Assembly (NCBI GenBank): GCA_964649825.1
Contig: CAZYQW010000119.1
Coordinates: 124,001 to 188,000, forward strand
Direction of reading: 5' to 3'
Length of the DNA: 64,000 nucleotides
Origin: CAZYQW01 sp964649825
GTDB taxonomy: Bacteria > Planctomycetota > B15-G4 > JADJEK01
In this document: in pieces, positions 34,079 through 43,403 of the stretch
Numbering within the stretch: the stretch's first letter is position 1
Layout: each line of letters opens with the position of its first letter
The notes under the pieces: model-generated
The model's input: only the letters and a program-made list of their open reading frames with translations
Database searches by the model: none
Told to the model about the DNA's origin: nothing
Translations under genes and position numbers: made by a program

Positions 34079-36103
34079 ATGAGCTACTCGCACGAAGGTC
34101 GCACTCTCGAGAAGGTCGCCGTCATCGGTTCGGGTCAGATCGGACCCGACATCGCGCTCTACTTCGCCAAGGTCCTCGCGCCGTTCGGAGTGAGCACGGT
34201 CGTGGTCGACGTCGCGGAGGAGGCCTTGGCCCGCGGCCGCGCGAAGCTCGAGAAGAAGGTCCAGAAGGGCGTCGAGTCCGGGGCGTTCTCGCCGGAGCAG
34301 CGGGCGACGATGCTCGAGCACGTCGAGTTCACCGGCGACTACGAGCAGATCCGCGGCGCCGACCTCGTGGTCGAGGCGGCGACCGAGGACCGCGACCTGA
34401 AGGGCCGCATCTTCGCTCGGGTCGTCGAGCTCGCGGCCGGCGACGCGATCCTCGCCAGCAACTCGTCGCACCTCGAGCCCGAGGCGATCTTCGCCGACCT
34501 CGCCGACCGGTCGCGCACCACGGTCATCCACTATTTCTTTCCGGCCGAGCGGAACCTGATGGTCGAGGTCGTGCCCGGCGCGGAGACGGATGAGGGCGTG
34601 ACGCGATGGCTCCTGTCGTTCTACGAGGCGATCGGCAAGGTCCCGATCCGCGTCGGGTCGCGCTACGGCTACGCGCTCGACCCCGTGTTCGAGGGGCTCT
34701 TTCTCGCCGCCGCCCTGATGGCGGAACGCGGCGTCGCGACCACGAAGCAGATCGACGTGGTCGCGACCCGGGCGCTCGGGATGACGGTCGGCTCGTTCAC
34801 CGCGATGAACCTGACCGGCGGAAATCCGATCACGGCGGTCGGGCTCGACCACTACACGTCCAAGATCAACCGCTGGTACCGGACCCCGCGCATCCTGAAG
34901 GAGCGGGTCGCCAGCGGTGAGCCGTGGGACGTGCCGAAGCGAGGCGAGGTGGTCGACGTCGGCGACGAGCTGGCGAAGCGGATCACCGACGAGCTGCGCG
35001 GAGCGTACTTCGGCATCGCCGCCGAGATCGTCGACGCGGGCCTCGCCTCCGTGGCCGACTTCGACATGGCGCTCGAGCTCGCGCTCGACATGAAGCCCGC
35101 GTTCCGCTTCATGAACGAGCTCGGCACCGCCGAGGCGCTCCGGCTGGTGCGCGCCTACGCGGAGCAGAACCCAGGTTTTCCCGTGCCGGCCGGTCTGACG
35201 GAGCTCGGCGAGAAGGACGCACCCTGGTCGATTCCGGTGATCCAGCGGCGCGACGAGGACGGCGTCCGCGTGTTGACGATTCGCAGACCGAAGGTGCTGA
35301 ACGCGTTGAACCAGGCGGTCTTCGACGAGCTGCGTGAAGCGGCCGCGCAGGCCGAGGCCGACCCCGCGGTCCGCGCGGTGGTGCTGACCGGGTTCGGCAA
35401 GAAGGCGTTCGTCTCCGGCGCCGACGTTCATTTCCTGGCGCGAATCGAGACGGCACAGCAGGGCGCGGCTACGTCGGCCGACTCGCAGGGCGCGATCCAG
35501 GCGCTCGCGGACCTGTCGAAGCCGACCGTCTGCGCGATGAACGGCCTCGCGTTCGGCGGCGGCAACGAGCTCGCGATGGCGTGCACGATGCGCATCGCCA
35601 AGAAAGGCCTCCGCCCGCTGGCCGGTCAGCCGGAGACGAACCTCGGCATCATCCCGGGCGCGGGTGGCACCCAACGCCTTCCCCGCCTCATCGGCATCGA
35701 GCGTGCGGCGATGCTGATGCGGACCGGCCGGCCGATCAGCTCGGCCGAGGCGCTCGAGCTCGGCCTGATCTCGGAGGAGGTCGACGGCGATCTCGTCCCG
35801 CGGGCGGTCGAGCTTGCGCGCGGCCTCGCCGACGGCACGGTCGCCCGACCGGCGTTCGAGACCGGACCGCTCTCCGACGTCCCCGCGTCGCTGCCGGACG
35901 TCGACATCGGCCACCGCAGCCGGCGCGTCGACGAGATCCTGTGCCGGACGATCCTCGGCGGCGCGAGGCTCGCGTTGAAGGGCGGGCTCGCGCTCGAGGC
36001 CCAGGCGTTCGGCGAGGTCTGCGAGACGAAGGACATGCGGATCGGCGTGGAGAACTTCCTGAAGAACGGCCCGCGCGCGAAGGCCGAGTTCGTGCACGCG
36101 TAG
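34079..36103 (+). CDS. 3-hydroxyacyl-CoA dehydrogenase / enoyl-CoA hydratase fusion
   Basis: 674 residues. N-terminal Rossmann domain with GSGQIG (17-22), the SNSSHLEP active-site loop, HYFFPAERNLMVEVV, and the HCDH C-terminal domains; from about 391 a crotonase domain with the oxyanion loop FVSGADVHFLA, GGGNELA (about 494) and the second Glu in PETNLGIIPGAGGTQRL (about 518). Both catalytic Glu residues of the hydratase appear present. The order, dehydrogenase first, is the reverse of FadB/FadJ and like archaeal fusions (e.g. the Sulfolobales crotonyl-CoA hydratase/3-hydroxybutyryl-CoA dehydrogenase). Role: beta-oxidation or the reverse CoA steps. The HYFFPAERN segment departs from the usual HFFNPVHLM, so activity of the dehydrogenase half should not be assumed. 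Confidence 0.85.
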   Translation: MSYSHEGRTLEKVAVIGSGQIGPDIALYFAKVLAPFGVSTVVVDVAEEALARGRAKLEKKVQKGVESGAFSPEQRATMLEHVEFTGDYEQIRGADLVVEAATEDRDLKGRIFARVVELAAGDAILASNSSHLEPEAIFADLADRSRTTVIHYFFPAERNLMVEVVPGAETDEGVTRWLLSFYEAIGKVPIRVGSRYGYALDPVFEGLFLAAALMAERGVATTKQIDVVATRALGMTVGSFTAMNLTGGNPITAVGLDHYTSKINRWYRTPRILKERVASGEPWDVPKRGEVVDVGDELAKRITDELRGAYFGIAAEIVDAGLASVADFDMALELALDMKPAFRFMNELGTAEALRLVRAYAEQNPGFPVPAGLTELGEKDAPWSIPVIQRRDEDGVRVLTIRRPKVLNALNQAVFDELREAAAQAEADPAVRAVVLTGFGKKAFVSGADVHFLARIETAQQGAATSADSQGAIQALADLSKPTVCAMNGLAFGGGNELAMACTMRIAKKGLRPLAGQPETNLGIIPGAGGTQRLPRLIGIERAAMLMRTGRPISSAEALELGLISEEVDGDLVPRAVELARGLADGTVARPAFETGPLSDVPASLPDVDIGHRSRRVDEILCRTILGGARLALKGGLALEAQAFGEVCETKDMRIGVENFLKNGPRAKAEFVHA

Positions 36104-36146
36104 CCAAGGCGCTCCCTCGTCCCGCCGACGGCCGGCGCGGCGCGAG

Positions 36147-38435
36147 TCAATCCTCGAGCAGCTTGGTGCAGACCTCGATGCCGCGCTCGTGATACCCAGT
36201 GTCCCGCTTCAGGTCGAGGTCGGAGTACGCTGCCTCCACCTCGCGCCGGGACTCGAAGTAGCGGATGGAGGTCCGATGAAGCTCGATGCAGAGCCGCGCC
36301 GCGCGGCGCCGGCAGCTCTCGCCGTCGAACGTGAACTCGTCCGCGCTCGTCAGCACCTCCTGCACCACGACGATCGCCTTGCGGAACTTGTCGATCCGAT
36401 CGCGGGCTTTCTTCGGCGGCTCCAGCTCGCCCGCCTCGGCGAGCGCTTGGCCGGCCAGCAGCAGCGCGAGCAGCCGGTCCGGTTCCTTCCGGTTCTTTCC
36501 GTACGCCTCGAGCTTCCGCTCGACCTTCACCAGGCTCGTCCGGTTCCCGCGTGCCGCGGAGTATTCCTCCAGGAGCGCGCCGAGGGCGTCGGACGCGTCC
36601 CCGGCGGCCGGAACCGCCCCCCCATCGATGACGCCGGGTGCGGCGAGCGGCGGGACGGAGTGTCCGCGATCGAACCGATCGTAGGTCTCGAAGCAGAGCG
36701 TCACGATCGCCGTCGAGTAGACGCGGCCGCCGCGGTGGCCCCATGGATCGGCCTCCGGGTCCCACGAGCCGCGCGCGTCCCCGGTGCGCCGTTGTGCGGC
36801 GAGGAGCACGGTGCGCAGGCTCCGCTCCCACTCGTCCCAGCCACGGCCCCCGATCTGGTGCATGACGAGGGTGCCGTGGTACCAGTAGTAGTAGTCGACC
36901 GAGCCACGCTCCGGTTTGCCCCGCGGAGGGCACGCCAGGAGCAGGCTCGTTCCGCCGGTCAGGGTCTGGCTCCCGGGCCGCTCGCCGAGGAGGAGCCGGA
37001 TCTCCATTCCGACGGCCGTCATCGCTTCCGTTTGGGTCTCCGGCCAGCGATCGTTCGTCCCCGGCTCGCGCGCCGACCAGCCGCCCCGCGAGAGGTACCC
37101 GGTCCGGAACGTCGTCGCGTGCGTCATCTCCTCGATGAAGCCCTTCGCGCCGTCGAAGGCGCGCGGGTCGACGTCGAGCCCGAAGTCGCGACCGGCGATG
37201 AGCGCCGCGACCATCCAACCCGTCACGGACGTGTCGTTGGTCCCGTCCGGCGGGTACGCGTAGCGCCACGCGGCGCCCTGGTTCCGGGCGGCGAGGACGA
37301 AATCGATCGCGCGCTGCGCGACCTCCTTCAGCTCCATCCAGTGCGACAGGCCGTACCCCTCCGCGAGCGCCTGCGCCGCGATCGCGTGGTCGTAGAGGAA
37401 CGCTTGGTGCGATCCGACGCGGCCGATGCAGCCGGTCTTGCGATCCTGCATCGACGCGAGATACTCGAGCCCGCGCCGGACCACGCCCGCGTGCTCGCCG
37501 AAGTCGGCGGAGTGGCCCGCGCCGAGGAACGCGAGCAACGCGAGCCCGGTGACGCCGACGTCGTGCGACGAGTCGCCGGCCCCGGTGCACGCATCGACCG
37601 TGCAGCGCTCGTCGAAGCGCGCGCACGACCAATTCCCGTGCGGGTACTGATGACGCACCAGCCAATCGAGTCCGGCGTCCACGGCGCGACGCGTATCGGG
37701 CGGTCCGCGACGTCGGGCGGGCCGGGCCGCGTAGCGGCCGACGAATCGGTTCGCGACCGGCGTCTTTGCCGTGGGCGCAGTGGGCGCGGTGGGCGCATCG
37801 CCGGTCGCGTCGGTTTCGGCCGGCTCCGCTCCGTGCTGAGTCGTCGGTTCGGGTTCCGGCTCGGGTGCGGCTTCGTCGTCCGGCGCGGGGAACGAGTCGA
37901 CGTTCGCGGGGTCCTCGCTCGGATCTTCGCCGGCCGGTGTGACGTCGTGTTCGCGCGCGTTCGCGACCGAGGCCGGAGGCGCGGCCGCGGGGGGACCGGG
38001 CGTCGCGTCCTGCGCCAGCGCCGTCCCGTACGAATCCGCCGCGCCGCCGGCCGGCCGCGGCTCGTCCGCCGGAACGCGAGGTCGGGGCGGAGGGGACTCG
38101 GGTCGAGGCCGCGGCGATCCGCCCGCGTCGACCCGCGGGTCGACGGCGGCGGGCAGGGCCGCCTCGGACCGCGCGCGCGACGGGTCGAAGCGCGTGGTCA
38201 GGACGTGATGGACCGCCGAGTGCGCGCCGAAGCCGAGAACCACGAGCACCAGGACGCCGATGATCCGACCGGCCCAACGACCGCGCTTGCGCCGTGCGGA
38301 GGCCCGGGTCGTTCCGGTTCCGCGCGATCGCCGCGGCCCGCAGTCCGGGCAGACGACGCGTCCCGCGATCTCGACGGCGCTCTCGTTGCGCGCGATCGAT
38401 CGATGGCACGCGTCGCAGAACCGCGGCTCCAACAT
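36147..38435 (-). CDS. membrane-anchored zinc-ribbon / terpene-cyclase-repeat protein
   Basis: 762 residues. N-terminal CxxC zinc ribbon (CDACHRS...CPDCG), one transmembrane helix near 57-75, a long Pro/Ala/Glu linker (about 90-225), then an alpha6-alpha6 barrel of the prenyltransferase/squalene-oxidase-repeat family (VDAGLDWLVRHQYPHGNW, VTGLALLAFLGAGHS, RRGLEYLASMQDR). The C-terminal 150 residues are helical and charged. In planctomycetes proteins with this repeat barrel and no DxDD catalytic motif are common and may bind ligands or glycans. GGAGAG precedes the ATG at 38435. Function not assignable. Confidence 0.78.
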   Translation of the reverse strand: MLEPRFCDACHRSIARNESAVEIAGRVVCPDCGPRRSRGTGTTRASARRKRGRWAGRIIGVLVLVVLGFGAHSAVHHVLTTRFDPSRARSEAALPAAVDPRVDAGGSPRPRPESPPPRPRVPADEPRPAGGAADSYGTALAQDATPGPPAAAPPASVANAREHDVTPAGEDPSEDPANVDSFPAPDDEAAPEPEPEPTTQHGAEPAETDATGDAPTAPTAPTAKTPVANRFVGRYAARPARRRGPPDTRRAVDAGLDWLVRHQYPHGNWSCARFDERCTVDACTGAGDSSHDVGVTGLALLAFLGAGHSADFGEHAGVVRRGLEYLASMQDRKTGCIGRVGSHQAFLYDHAIAAQALAEGYGLSHWMELKEVAQRAIDFVLAARNQGAAWRYAYPPDGTNDTSVTGWMVAALIAGRDFGLDVDPRAFDGAKGFIEEMTHATTFRTGYLSRGGWSAREPGTNDRWPETQTEAMTAVGMEIRLLLGERPGSQTLTGGTSLLLACPPRGKPERGSVDYYYWYHGTLVMHQIGGRGWDEWERSLRTVLLAAQRRTGDARGSWDPEADPWGHRGGRVYSTAIVTLCFETYDRFDRGHSVPPLAAPGVIDGGAVPAAGDASDALGALLEEYSAARGNRTSLVKVERKLEAYGKNRKEPDRLLALLLAGQALAEAGELEPPKKARDRIDKFRKAIVVVQEVLTSADEFTFDGESCRRRAARLCIELHRTSIRYFESRREVEAAYSDLDLKRDTGYHERGIEVCTKLLED

Positions 38436-38527
38436 CGAAGGGCTCTCCAGCCAGCTCCCGTACGACTCCGGTCGCGATCCTAGCAGCTCGCGCCAGCGTT
38501 GTCGCCGCGCCCTTCGTAACGGGGTGG

Positions 38528-39124
38528 TCACCCGCCGGAGTCGTAGAGCGAGGCCGGACCGTCCCGGGGATCGATCGCTCCGAACGTCCGCACGACCCGG
38601 ACCACCCGCGCCGTCGCCCGCAACGCCAGGCGCAGGTGCGGCGCGAACGGCGGCTGCTCGCCGCGCGCGGCTCCGGCGCGGGCCGCCGCGACGACGTCGT
38701 CGGGACCGTGCACGAGCGGGTCGGCGGGCAGCGCGTCGTATTCGCGCCGGAACTCGGTGGTCGGGGCGAGGAACCCGCGGAGTCCGTGGCGCGCCGCGAG
38801 GAACGCCTGGAGTCGAATGCACGCCAGTTCCCGCGCGACGTCGCGGTCGCTCCGATTGTCGAGGCCCCAGTCCGGACGCCGCCAGGCCGCCTCGCCTTCG
38901 ACCAGCGCGTGGCAGAGCTCGTGGAACACCATCTGCGCGAGGGAGTCGTCGGGATCGAGCGACGCATGCTCACCAACGAACAACGTCCCGGCGCCGTCGG
39001 TCGACGCGTACACGTCCGGAGTCCGTTCGACGCGCAGGCCGACGCGGCCGGCGCACTCGGTCCACACCACGTCGAGCGGGTCGCGGTAACGGTGTCGGAT
39101 CAGCCGCGGCGGTTGCTGGTCCAT
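38528..39124 (-). CDS. HExxH putative zinc metalloprotein
   Basis: 198 residues. H68-E69-L70-C71-H72 in FHELCHALVEG is a gluzincin-like zinc motif; downstream residues such as RDVARELACIRLQAFLAA could supply an acidic ligand, although no standard GluEXXH pattern is clear. N-terminal MDQQPPRLIRHRY suggests a cytosolic protein. The start at 39124 lies inside the 3' end of a small gene (39100-39264), which overlaps it by 25 bases. It is the last of that pair. Confidence 0.6.
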   Translation of the reverse strand: MDQQPPRLIRHRYRDPLDVVWTECAGRVGLRVERTPDVYASTDGAGTLFVGEHASLDPDDSLAQMVFHELCHALVEGEAAWRRPDWGLDNRSDRDVARELACIRLQAFLAARHGLRGFLAPTTEFRREYDALPADPLVHGPDDVVAAARAGAARGEQPPFAPHLRLALRATARVVRVVRTFGAIDPRDGPASLYDSGG

Positions 39125-39264
39125 CGATCCAAGGTCTCGAGCGTGGCCGCGTCGTCGAGCTCGAGCTCGGCGCCGCGCGGGTCCTCGGCCACCGGCCAAC
39201 GCCGCGACGCGTCGATGATCGCGGACTCCCGGCCGTCCGAGCGGACCAAGCGGCGGTACTGCAT
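39100..39264 (-). CDS. 54-residue protein overlapping the HExxH gene
   Basis: Small gene that reads MQYRRLVRSDG..., ending ...RWTSNRRG, with strong G/C third-position bias and acidic middle (PRGAELELDDAATLETLD). GGGAG lies 8 bases before the ATG at 39264. Its frame, not the frame of the HExxH gene, carries the coding signal upstream of 39124; the two overlap by 25 bases. Because it is short it is easy to miss. No family recognised. Confidence 0.55.
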   Translation of the reverse strand: MQYRRLVRSDGRESAIIDASRRWPVAEDPRGAELELDDAATLETLDRWTSNRRG

Positions 39265-39295
39265 CGTCCATGCTCCCATGCGGGGGGGAGCGGGC

Positions 39296-39301
39296 TATAA
39301 T
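39296..39301 (+). promoter_or_regulatory. consensus -10 (TATAAT) ahead of radical SAM gene
   Basis: TATAAT at 39296-39301 is a perfect -10 and lies 33 bases before the ATG at 39334. No convincing -35 is seen at the right distance. The gap is divergent from the small gene at 39264. Confidence 0.5.
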
Positions 39302-39333
39302 CCCCGGGTCGTTCCCGCCCCGCAAGGCCGCGC

Positions 39334-40773
39334 ATGAAGATCAGCATCGTCAACCCTCACATCCCCGTGTTCCAGCGGAACTACGCGTTCCGCAAGACCC
39401 GGCGGTGGCAGCCGCTGTCGACCGCGATCGTGGCCGGGTGGCTGGAGCGGCACGGGGGATTCGAGATTCAGTTCATCGACGCCCACGTCATGGACTGGGA
39501 CGACGCCGAGGTGGTCCGTCGCGTCCGCGAGTTCGGCCCGGACGTCCTCTACTACTCGACGGAGAGGACCGACGCCTGGGAGCTGCCGATCCCGGACACG
39601 TCGTACATCGAGGGCTTCTTCGCCGAGCTCGCCCGCTCGGGCGAGAAGCCGCGGCACGTCCTGCTCGAGGGTCCCCACGGATCGATTTTCCCGGCGGACA
39701 TGCTGCGCCGGCTCCCGCCGGTGGACGCGTGCCTTCGCGGCGAGACCGAGCCGGTCTCGTTCGCCGTGCTCGGCGCGCTCGCGCGCGGCGATGGGCTCGA
39801 CGGCATCCCGTCGGTCAGCCACCGCCGGCCCGACGGCTCGATCGCGCACAACGAGGACGACCCGAGCCCGCTCAAGTACCGCGACTTCCCCTCGCCGGCG
39901 TGGCACCTGCTGCCGATGGATCGCTACCGGGACACCGCCGCCCCCGGCGTCCCGTTCGCGATGCTCGAGACCTCGCGCGGCTGCCCGATGCCGTGCGGAT
40001 ACTGCTACAAGCAGATGTTCGGCGACCGCCAGAGCAAGCGCGATCCGGCTCAGGTGCTGGACGAGGTGCAGGAGGTCGTCGAACGGTACGGCGTCCGCCG
40101 GATCATGTTCCAGGATCAGATCTTCACCCTCGATCGCCGGCACACCGCTGCGGTCTGCGAGGGTCTCATCGCGCGCGGCCTCGCCGAGAAGATCGAATGG
40201 CGCTGCCAGACCCGCTTGAACGGGATGAAGAACGAGCTCCTGAAGCTGATGCACGACGCCGGATGCGTCGAGATCTACACCGGGCTGGAGACGGGCAGCG
40301 ACGCCATCCAGAAGGAGATCTCGAAGCTGACGCTCGAGGAGTTCCTGAACTACCGCGACTACGGCGAGTCGATCGGGCTTCGCATCAGTCCGAACATGAT
40401 CCTGGGACTGCCCGGCGAGACCTACGAGACGGCGATGGAGTCGATCCGCTTTTTCCACCGCCTCGGCATCGCCATGGCGCCGAACGTGAACATCACGTAC
40501 CCGATGACCCGCTACTACCACGACGCCACCGAGCGCGGCGACTTGGCCGGGAACGGGTGGGACGAGGTCGTCGAAGGGGCCGGACTCGTCGGAACGGCGC
40601 TCGACAAGCCGACGATCGATCGGATCCGCGTCAAGGCGGAGCGACTCAATCGGCTGCTGCGCTACAAGAAGAAGGCGTGGAAGCTGTTCGGCGTCGAGTA
40701 CGGCCGCAGCGCCGCGGAGAAGCTGCTCGAGGCACGGGGCGAGACGGTGCTGCGGAAGGTCGCGCTCACCTGA
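39334..40773 (+). CDS. radical SAM protein, BchE/B12-binding type
   Basis: 479 residues. Residues 1-200 form a Rossmann-like cobalamin-binding-type domain (PLSTAIVAGWLERHGG, GPDVLYYSTERTDAW), then the radical SAM barrel with the 4Fe-4S motif C217-x3-C221-x2-C224 in SRGCPMPCGYCYKQMF, GLETGSD, and MILGLPGET. I do not see the classical DxHxxG cobalamin-ligand motif, so B12 binding is uncertain. Such proteins modify lipids, hopanoids or peptides; the substrate is unknown. The 3' end overlaps the convergent methyltransferase gene by 8 bases. Confidence 0.82.
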   Translation: MKISIVNPHIPVFQRNYAFRKTRRWQPLSTAIVAGWLERHGGFEIQFIDAHVMDWDDAEVVRRVREFGPDVLYYSTERTDAWELPIPDTSYIEGFFAELARSGEKPRHVLLEGPHGSIFPADMLRRLPPVDACLRGETEPVSFAVLGALARGDGLDGIPSVSHRRPDGSIAHNEDDPSPLKYRDFPSPAWHLLPMDRYRDTAAPGVPFAMLETSRGCPMPCGYCYKQMFGDRQSKRDPAQVLDEVQEVVERYGVRRIMFQDQIFTLDRRHTAAVCEGLIARGLAEKIEWRCQTRLNGMKNELLKLMHDAGCVEIYTGLETGSDAIQKEISKLTLEEFLNYRDYGESIGLRISPNMILGLPGETYETAMESIRFFHRLGIAMAPNVNITYPMTRYYHDATERGDLAGNGWDEVVEGAGLVGTALDKPTIDRIRVKAERLNRLLRYKKKAWKLFGVEYGRSAAEKLLEARGETVLRKVALT

Positions 40774-41728
40774 CTCGGAGGCGAAAGCAGCTCCGCACGT
40801 GGCGGCTGCCCTCGAAGTCCTTCGGGATCGTGGCGCGCGTGACGTCGCGGATCTCGAAGCGCGCGAGGCCCTCCCGGTCGAGGCGAAAGCGCCGCCGGTT
40901 GTTCGAGAACACGATCTCGCCGCCGTGCGCGAGCACCCCCGCCGCGCCCTCGAGGAGCCGGACGTGATCGCGCTGGACGTCGAAGCTCGCCTGCATTCGC
41001 TTCGAGTTGCTGAACGTCGGCGGGTCGACGAAGATCAGGTCGAATCGTTCCCGCGGCCGTGACTCGAGCCAGTCGACGCAGTCGGCGCGGAGGCGTTGGT
41101 GCCGCTCGAGCGACACGTCGTTCAACGCGAAGTTTCGCGCCGCCCAGTCGAGGTAGCGCGACGACAGGTCGACCGACAGGCTCGACCTCGCCCCGCCGAC
41201 CGCCGCGTGCACGGTCGCGGTGGCGGTGTAGCAGAACAGGTTCAGGAAGCGCTTGCCGCCGGCCTCGCCCCGGATCTGCTCGCGAACCGAGCGGTGATCC
41301 AGGAAGAGCCCCGTGTCGAGGTAGTCGTCCAGGTTGATCGCGAAGCGGCAGGGACCCTCGCGAACGACCGCGTACTCGTCCCGTTCGTCGATCCGCCGGT
41401 ACTGCGTCGACCCGGCTTGCCGCCGTCGAGTCTTCACGTGCAGATCGGGCGCCGCGACCTCGAGAACGACGCGGACCGCGGTGAGGAAGTCGCGCCGCCG
41501 GGCATCGACGCGCTCGGGATCGACCTGGGCCGGCGCCTCGTACTCATGCACGTGGACGTGGCGTGCGTAGCGGTCGACCACGAACGCGAACTCGTCCAGG
41601 TCGCGGTCGTAGACGCGATAGCACTCGACCTCGGCGCGGCGCGCCCACTTCGAAAGGTGGCGGACGTTCCTCCGGAGGCGGTTCTCGACCGCGGCGCCGT
41701 TGCTCGTCTCGTAATCCCGTGCGGTCAT
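40766..41728 (-). CDS. RlmK-like 23S rRNA methyltransferase
   Basis: 320 residues, corresponding to the C-terminal half of RlmL (RlmK; m7G2069 of 23S rRNA). Seen: INLDDYLDTGLFLDHR, motif I NLFCYTATATVHAAVGGA, LSSRYLDWAARNFALN, and the catalytic DLIFVDPPTFSNSKRM. The N-terminal RNA-binding N2G methyltransferase half of RlmL is absent, as in many bacteria where RlmK is separate. Start at the ATG 41728 is chosen; an ATG at 41782 would add a likely non-native stretch. Convergent with the radical SAM gene. Confidence 0.88.
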   Translation of the reverse strand: MTARDYETSNGAAVENRLRRNVRHLSKWARRAEVECYRVYDRDLDEFAFVVDRYARHVHVHEYEAPAQVDPERVDARRRDFLTAVRVVLEVAAPDLHVKTRRRQAGSTQYRRIDERDEYAVVREGPCRFAINLDDYLDTGLFLDHRSVREQIRGEAGGKRFLNLFCYTATATVHAAVGGARSSLSVDLSSRYLDWAARNFALNDVSLERHQRLRADCVDWLESRPRERFDLIFVDPPTFSNSKRMQASFDVQRDHVRLLEGAAGVLAHGGEIVFSNNRRRFRLDREGLARFEIRDVTRATIPKDFEGSRHVRSCFRLRVR

Positions 41729-41909
41729 TGCGGTATTCCGACGGGGAAGCGACGTTCCGTTCTCACAATGAAACCCGGGCATAAGTCCCCTCCGCCGCCC
41801 CTGTTATCAACGTTGTCCAAGATCGACTAACAAGACTTCGTCGCCGTGTCAATCCAACTTCGGGCACGTTTCCGATTTCAGGTTAAAGTTCCGGCAGAGA
41901 ACGAGGAAG

Positions 41910-41932
41910 GGCCGCCCCGGCCGGGGTCGGCC
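41910..41932 (+). other. GC-rich stem-loop in the leader of the CARDB gene
   Basis: GGCC-G-CCCC (41910-41918) pairs with GGGG-(T)-C-GGCC (41923-41932) across a 4-base loop, 36 bases before the ATG at 41968. It could be a leader structure or a terminator without U tract. Confidence 0.4.
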
Positions 41933-41967
41933 AGTGATTCCCCTACCACAGCGGAAAGGTGTAGGCG

Positions 41968-43392
41968 ATGCGGTATTCCTCTTCTCTCATGACGGCGGCG
42001 CTTCTCGCCGGTGTCCTGGCCTCGAGCGCGAGCGCTCAGGTCGATCTCCATGCGGCCCTCATGAACGGGGCCGAGCTGACGTACGCCAACGCGACGGCGA
42101 TCGCCACGATCGCGGTCGACAACGTCGGCGATCCCCTCGCCGGCGACTACACGGCCGAGGTGATCCTGACCGACGACCTCGTCGTGGACCCCGGCGACCG
42201 CATCTTGCGCACGCTGGCGAGCAACGTTCTCGGCCCGCAGACGATCACGGTCGACGTTCCGTCCGACGTCCCGAGCGGGAAGTACGTGTGGGTGCTGCGC
42301 GTCCAGCCCGCCGCCGGCGAGACGAACCTCGCAAACAACGTCGTCTTCGGCAGCGTGGTCAACGTCGTCACGGTCGACGTCGCGCTGAACGATCCGTCGC
42401 CCATCACCGCGTTCGTCGCCGCCAACGACGAGCGGCTTGACCCGATCACCGTCACCGTCACCGTCGACAACGTCGGCACGCCGGGAAGCATCGTCGTCTT
42501 CACCATCGAGGCGCTGGCCGCCGCGCCATGGCTCCAGATCGAGCCGCCGTCGAGCTTCGCGATCGCCGGCCAGCCGGGCAACGACATCGAGCTCATCCTC
42601 GACCACACCGGGCTGGAGTCCGGCACGTACTCCACGACCGTGCGGTTCACGAACTACCAGATCCCCGAGGACGTCGAGGATCTCGAGGTCACGCTCACCG
42701 TGGGTCCGGCTCGCTTCGAGCCCGGCGACAAGTTCCGCGGCCAGATCAGCCTCGGCGGCGACACGGACGAAATCACCTTCGTCGGAGTGAAGGGCGAGCG
42801 CGTCGGCCTCGACGTCCGCGCCACCAGCGGCGACCTCCGGCCCCGCCTCACGTTCATCGATCAGGACGGCGTGGTCGAGAGGATCATCACCTGGAAGCAC
42901 AGCGACCAGTACGTGAAGAAGACGCACAAACTGAAGCGATCCGGCGAGTACGCCGTCATCATCGACGGCGCGGCGGGGACGTTCGGCGCGTACACGGTGA
43001 AGACCGGCCGCAAGATGCCGAAGCTTGCGCTCTCGCGCGTCGTGAAGGTCAAGAACCCGAACACCGGTCCGTCCCCGCTCGCCGGCTTCGTGTCGATCCC
43101 GGTCCGGCTGCTGCCCGGCGCGACCCTCGAGTTCAGCGCGGATCGGAACGGCGCGTTCGCCGGACCGCTGGTCGTGGGACTCGTCAAGCCGGACGGCGGC
43201 GTCTTCGACGTCAACCCGTTCATGACCATCGAACCGAGCGGCGACGTGACCATCGGCGGGGTGGCGATGGACGAGGCCGGCGAGTTCGGCATCGCCATCG
43301 GCGGATTCGGCCCCAACAAGAAGGAGAAGGTGAAGGTGCGTGTGCTCCCGGTCCAGCCCCCCCAGGGCCGGGGAAGGATCTACTTGAAGTGA
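41968..43392 (+). CDS. secreted CARDB/Ig-like repeat protein
   Basis: 474 residues with a signal peptide (cleavage near ASAQ, about 23). Two CARDB-like beta-sandwiches follow (TIAVDNVGDPLAGDY and TVTVDNVGTPGSIV, each followed by a TNLANN or loop-type pattern), then a BACON/PPC-like third domain (FVGVKGERVGLDVR) and two more beta domains with the C-terminal KVRVLPVQPPQGRG. Adhesion-type or surface-protein domains with no enzymatic motif. A ribosome site AAAGG precedes the ATG. Two hairpins lie directly downstream (43404-43523). Function unknown. Confidence 0.75.
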   Translation: MRYSSSLMTAALLAGVLASSASAQVDLHAALMNGAELTYANATAIATIAVDNVGDPLAGDYTAEVILTDDLVVDPGDRILRTLASNVLGPQTITVDVPSDVPSGKYVWVLRVQPAAGETNLANNVVFGSVVNVVTVDVALNDPSPITAFVAANDERLDPITVTVTVDNVGTPGSIVVFTIEALAAAPWLQIEPPSSFAIAGQPGNDIELILDHTGLESGTYSTTVRFTNYQIPEDVEDLEVTLTVGPARFEPGDKFRGQISLGGDTDEITFVGVKGERVGLDVRATSGDLRPRLTFIDQDGVVERIITWKHSDQYVKKTHKLKRSGEYAVIIDGAAGTFGAYTVKTGRKMPKLALSRVVKVKNPNTGPSPLAGFVSIPVRLLPGATLEFSADRNGAFAGPLVVGLVKPDGGVFDVNPFMTIEPSGDVTIGGVAMDEAGEFGIAIGGFGPNKKEKVKVRVLPVQPPQGRGRIYLK

Positions 43393-43403
43393 GTCGAGAC
43401 CGA

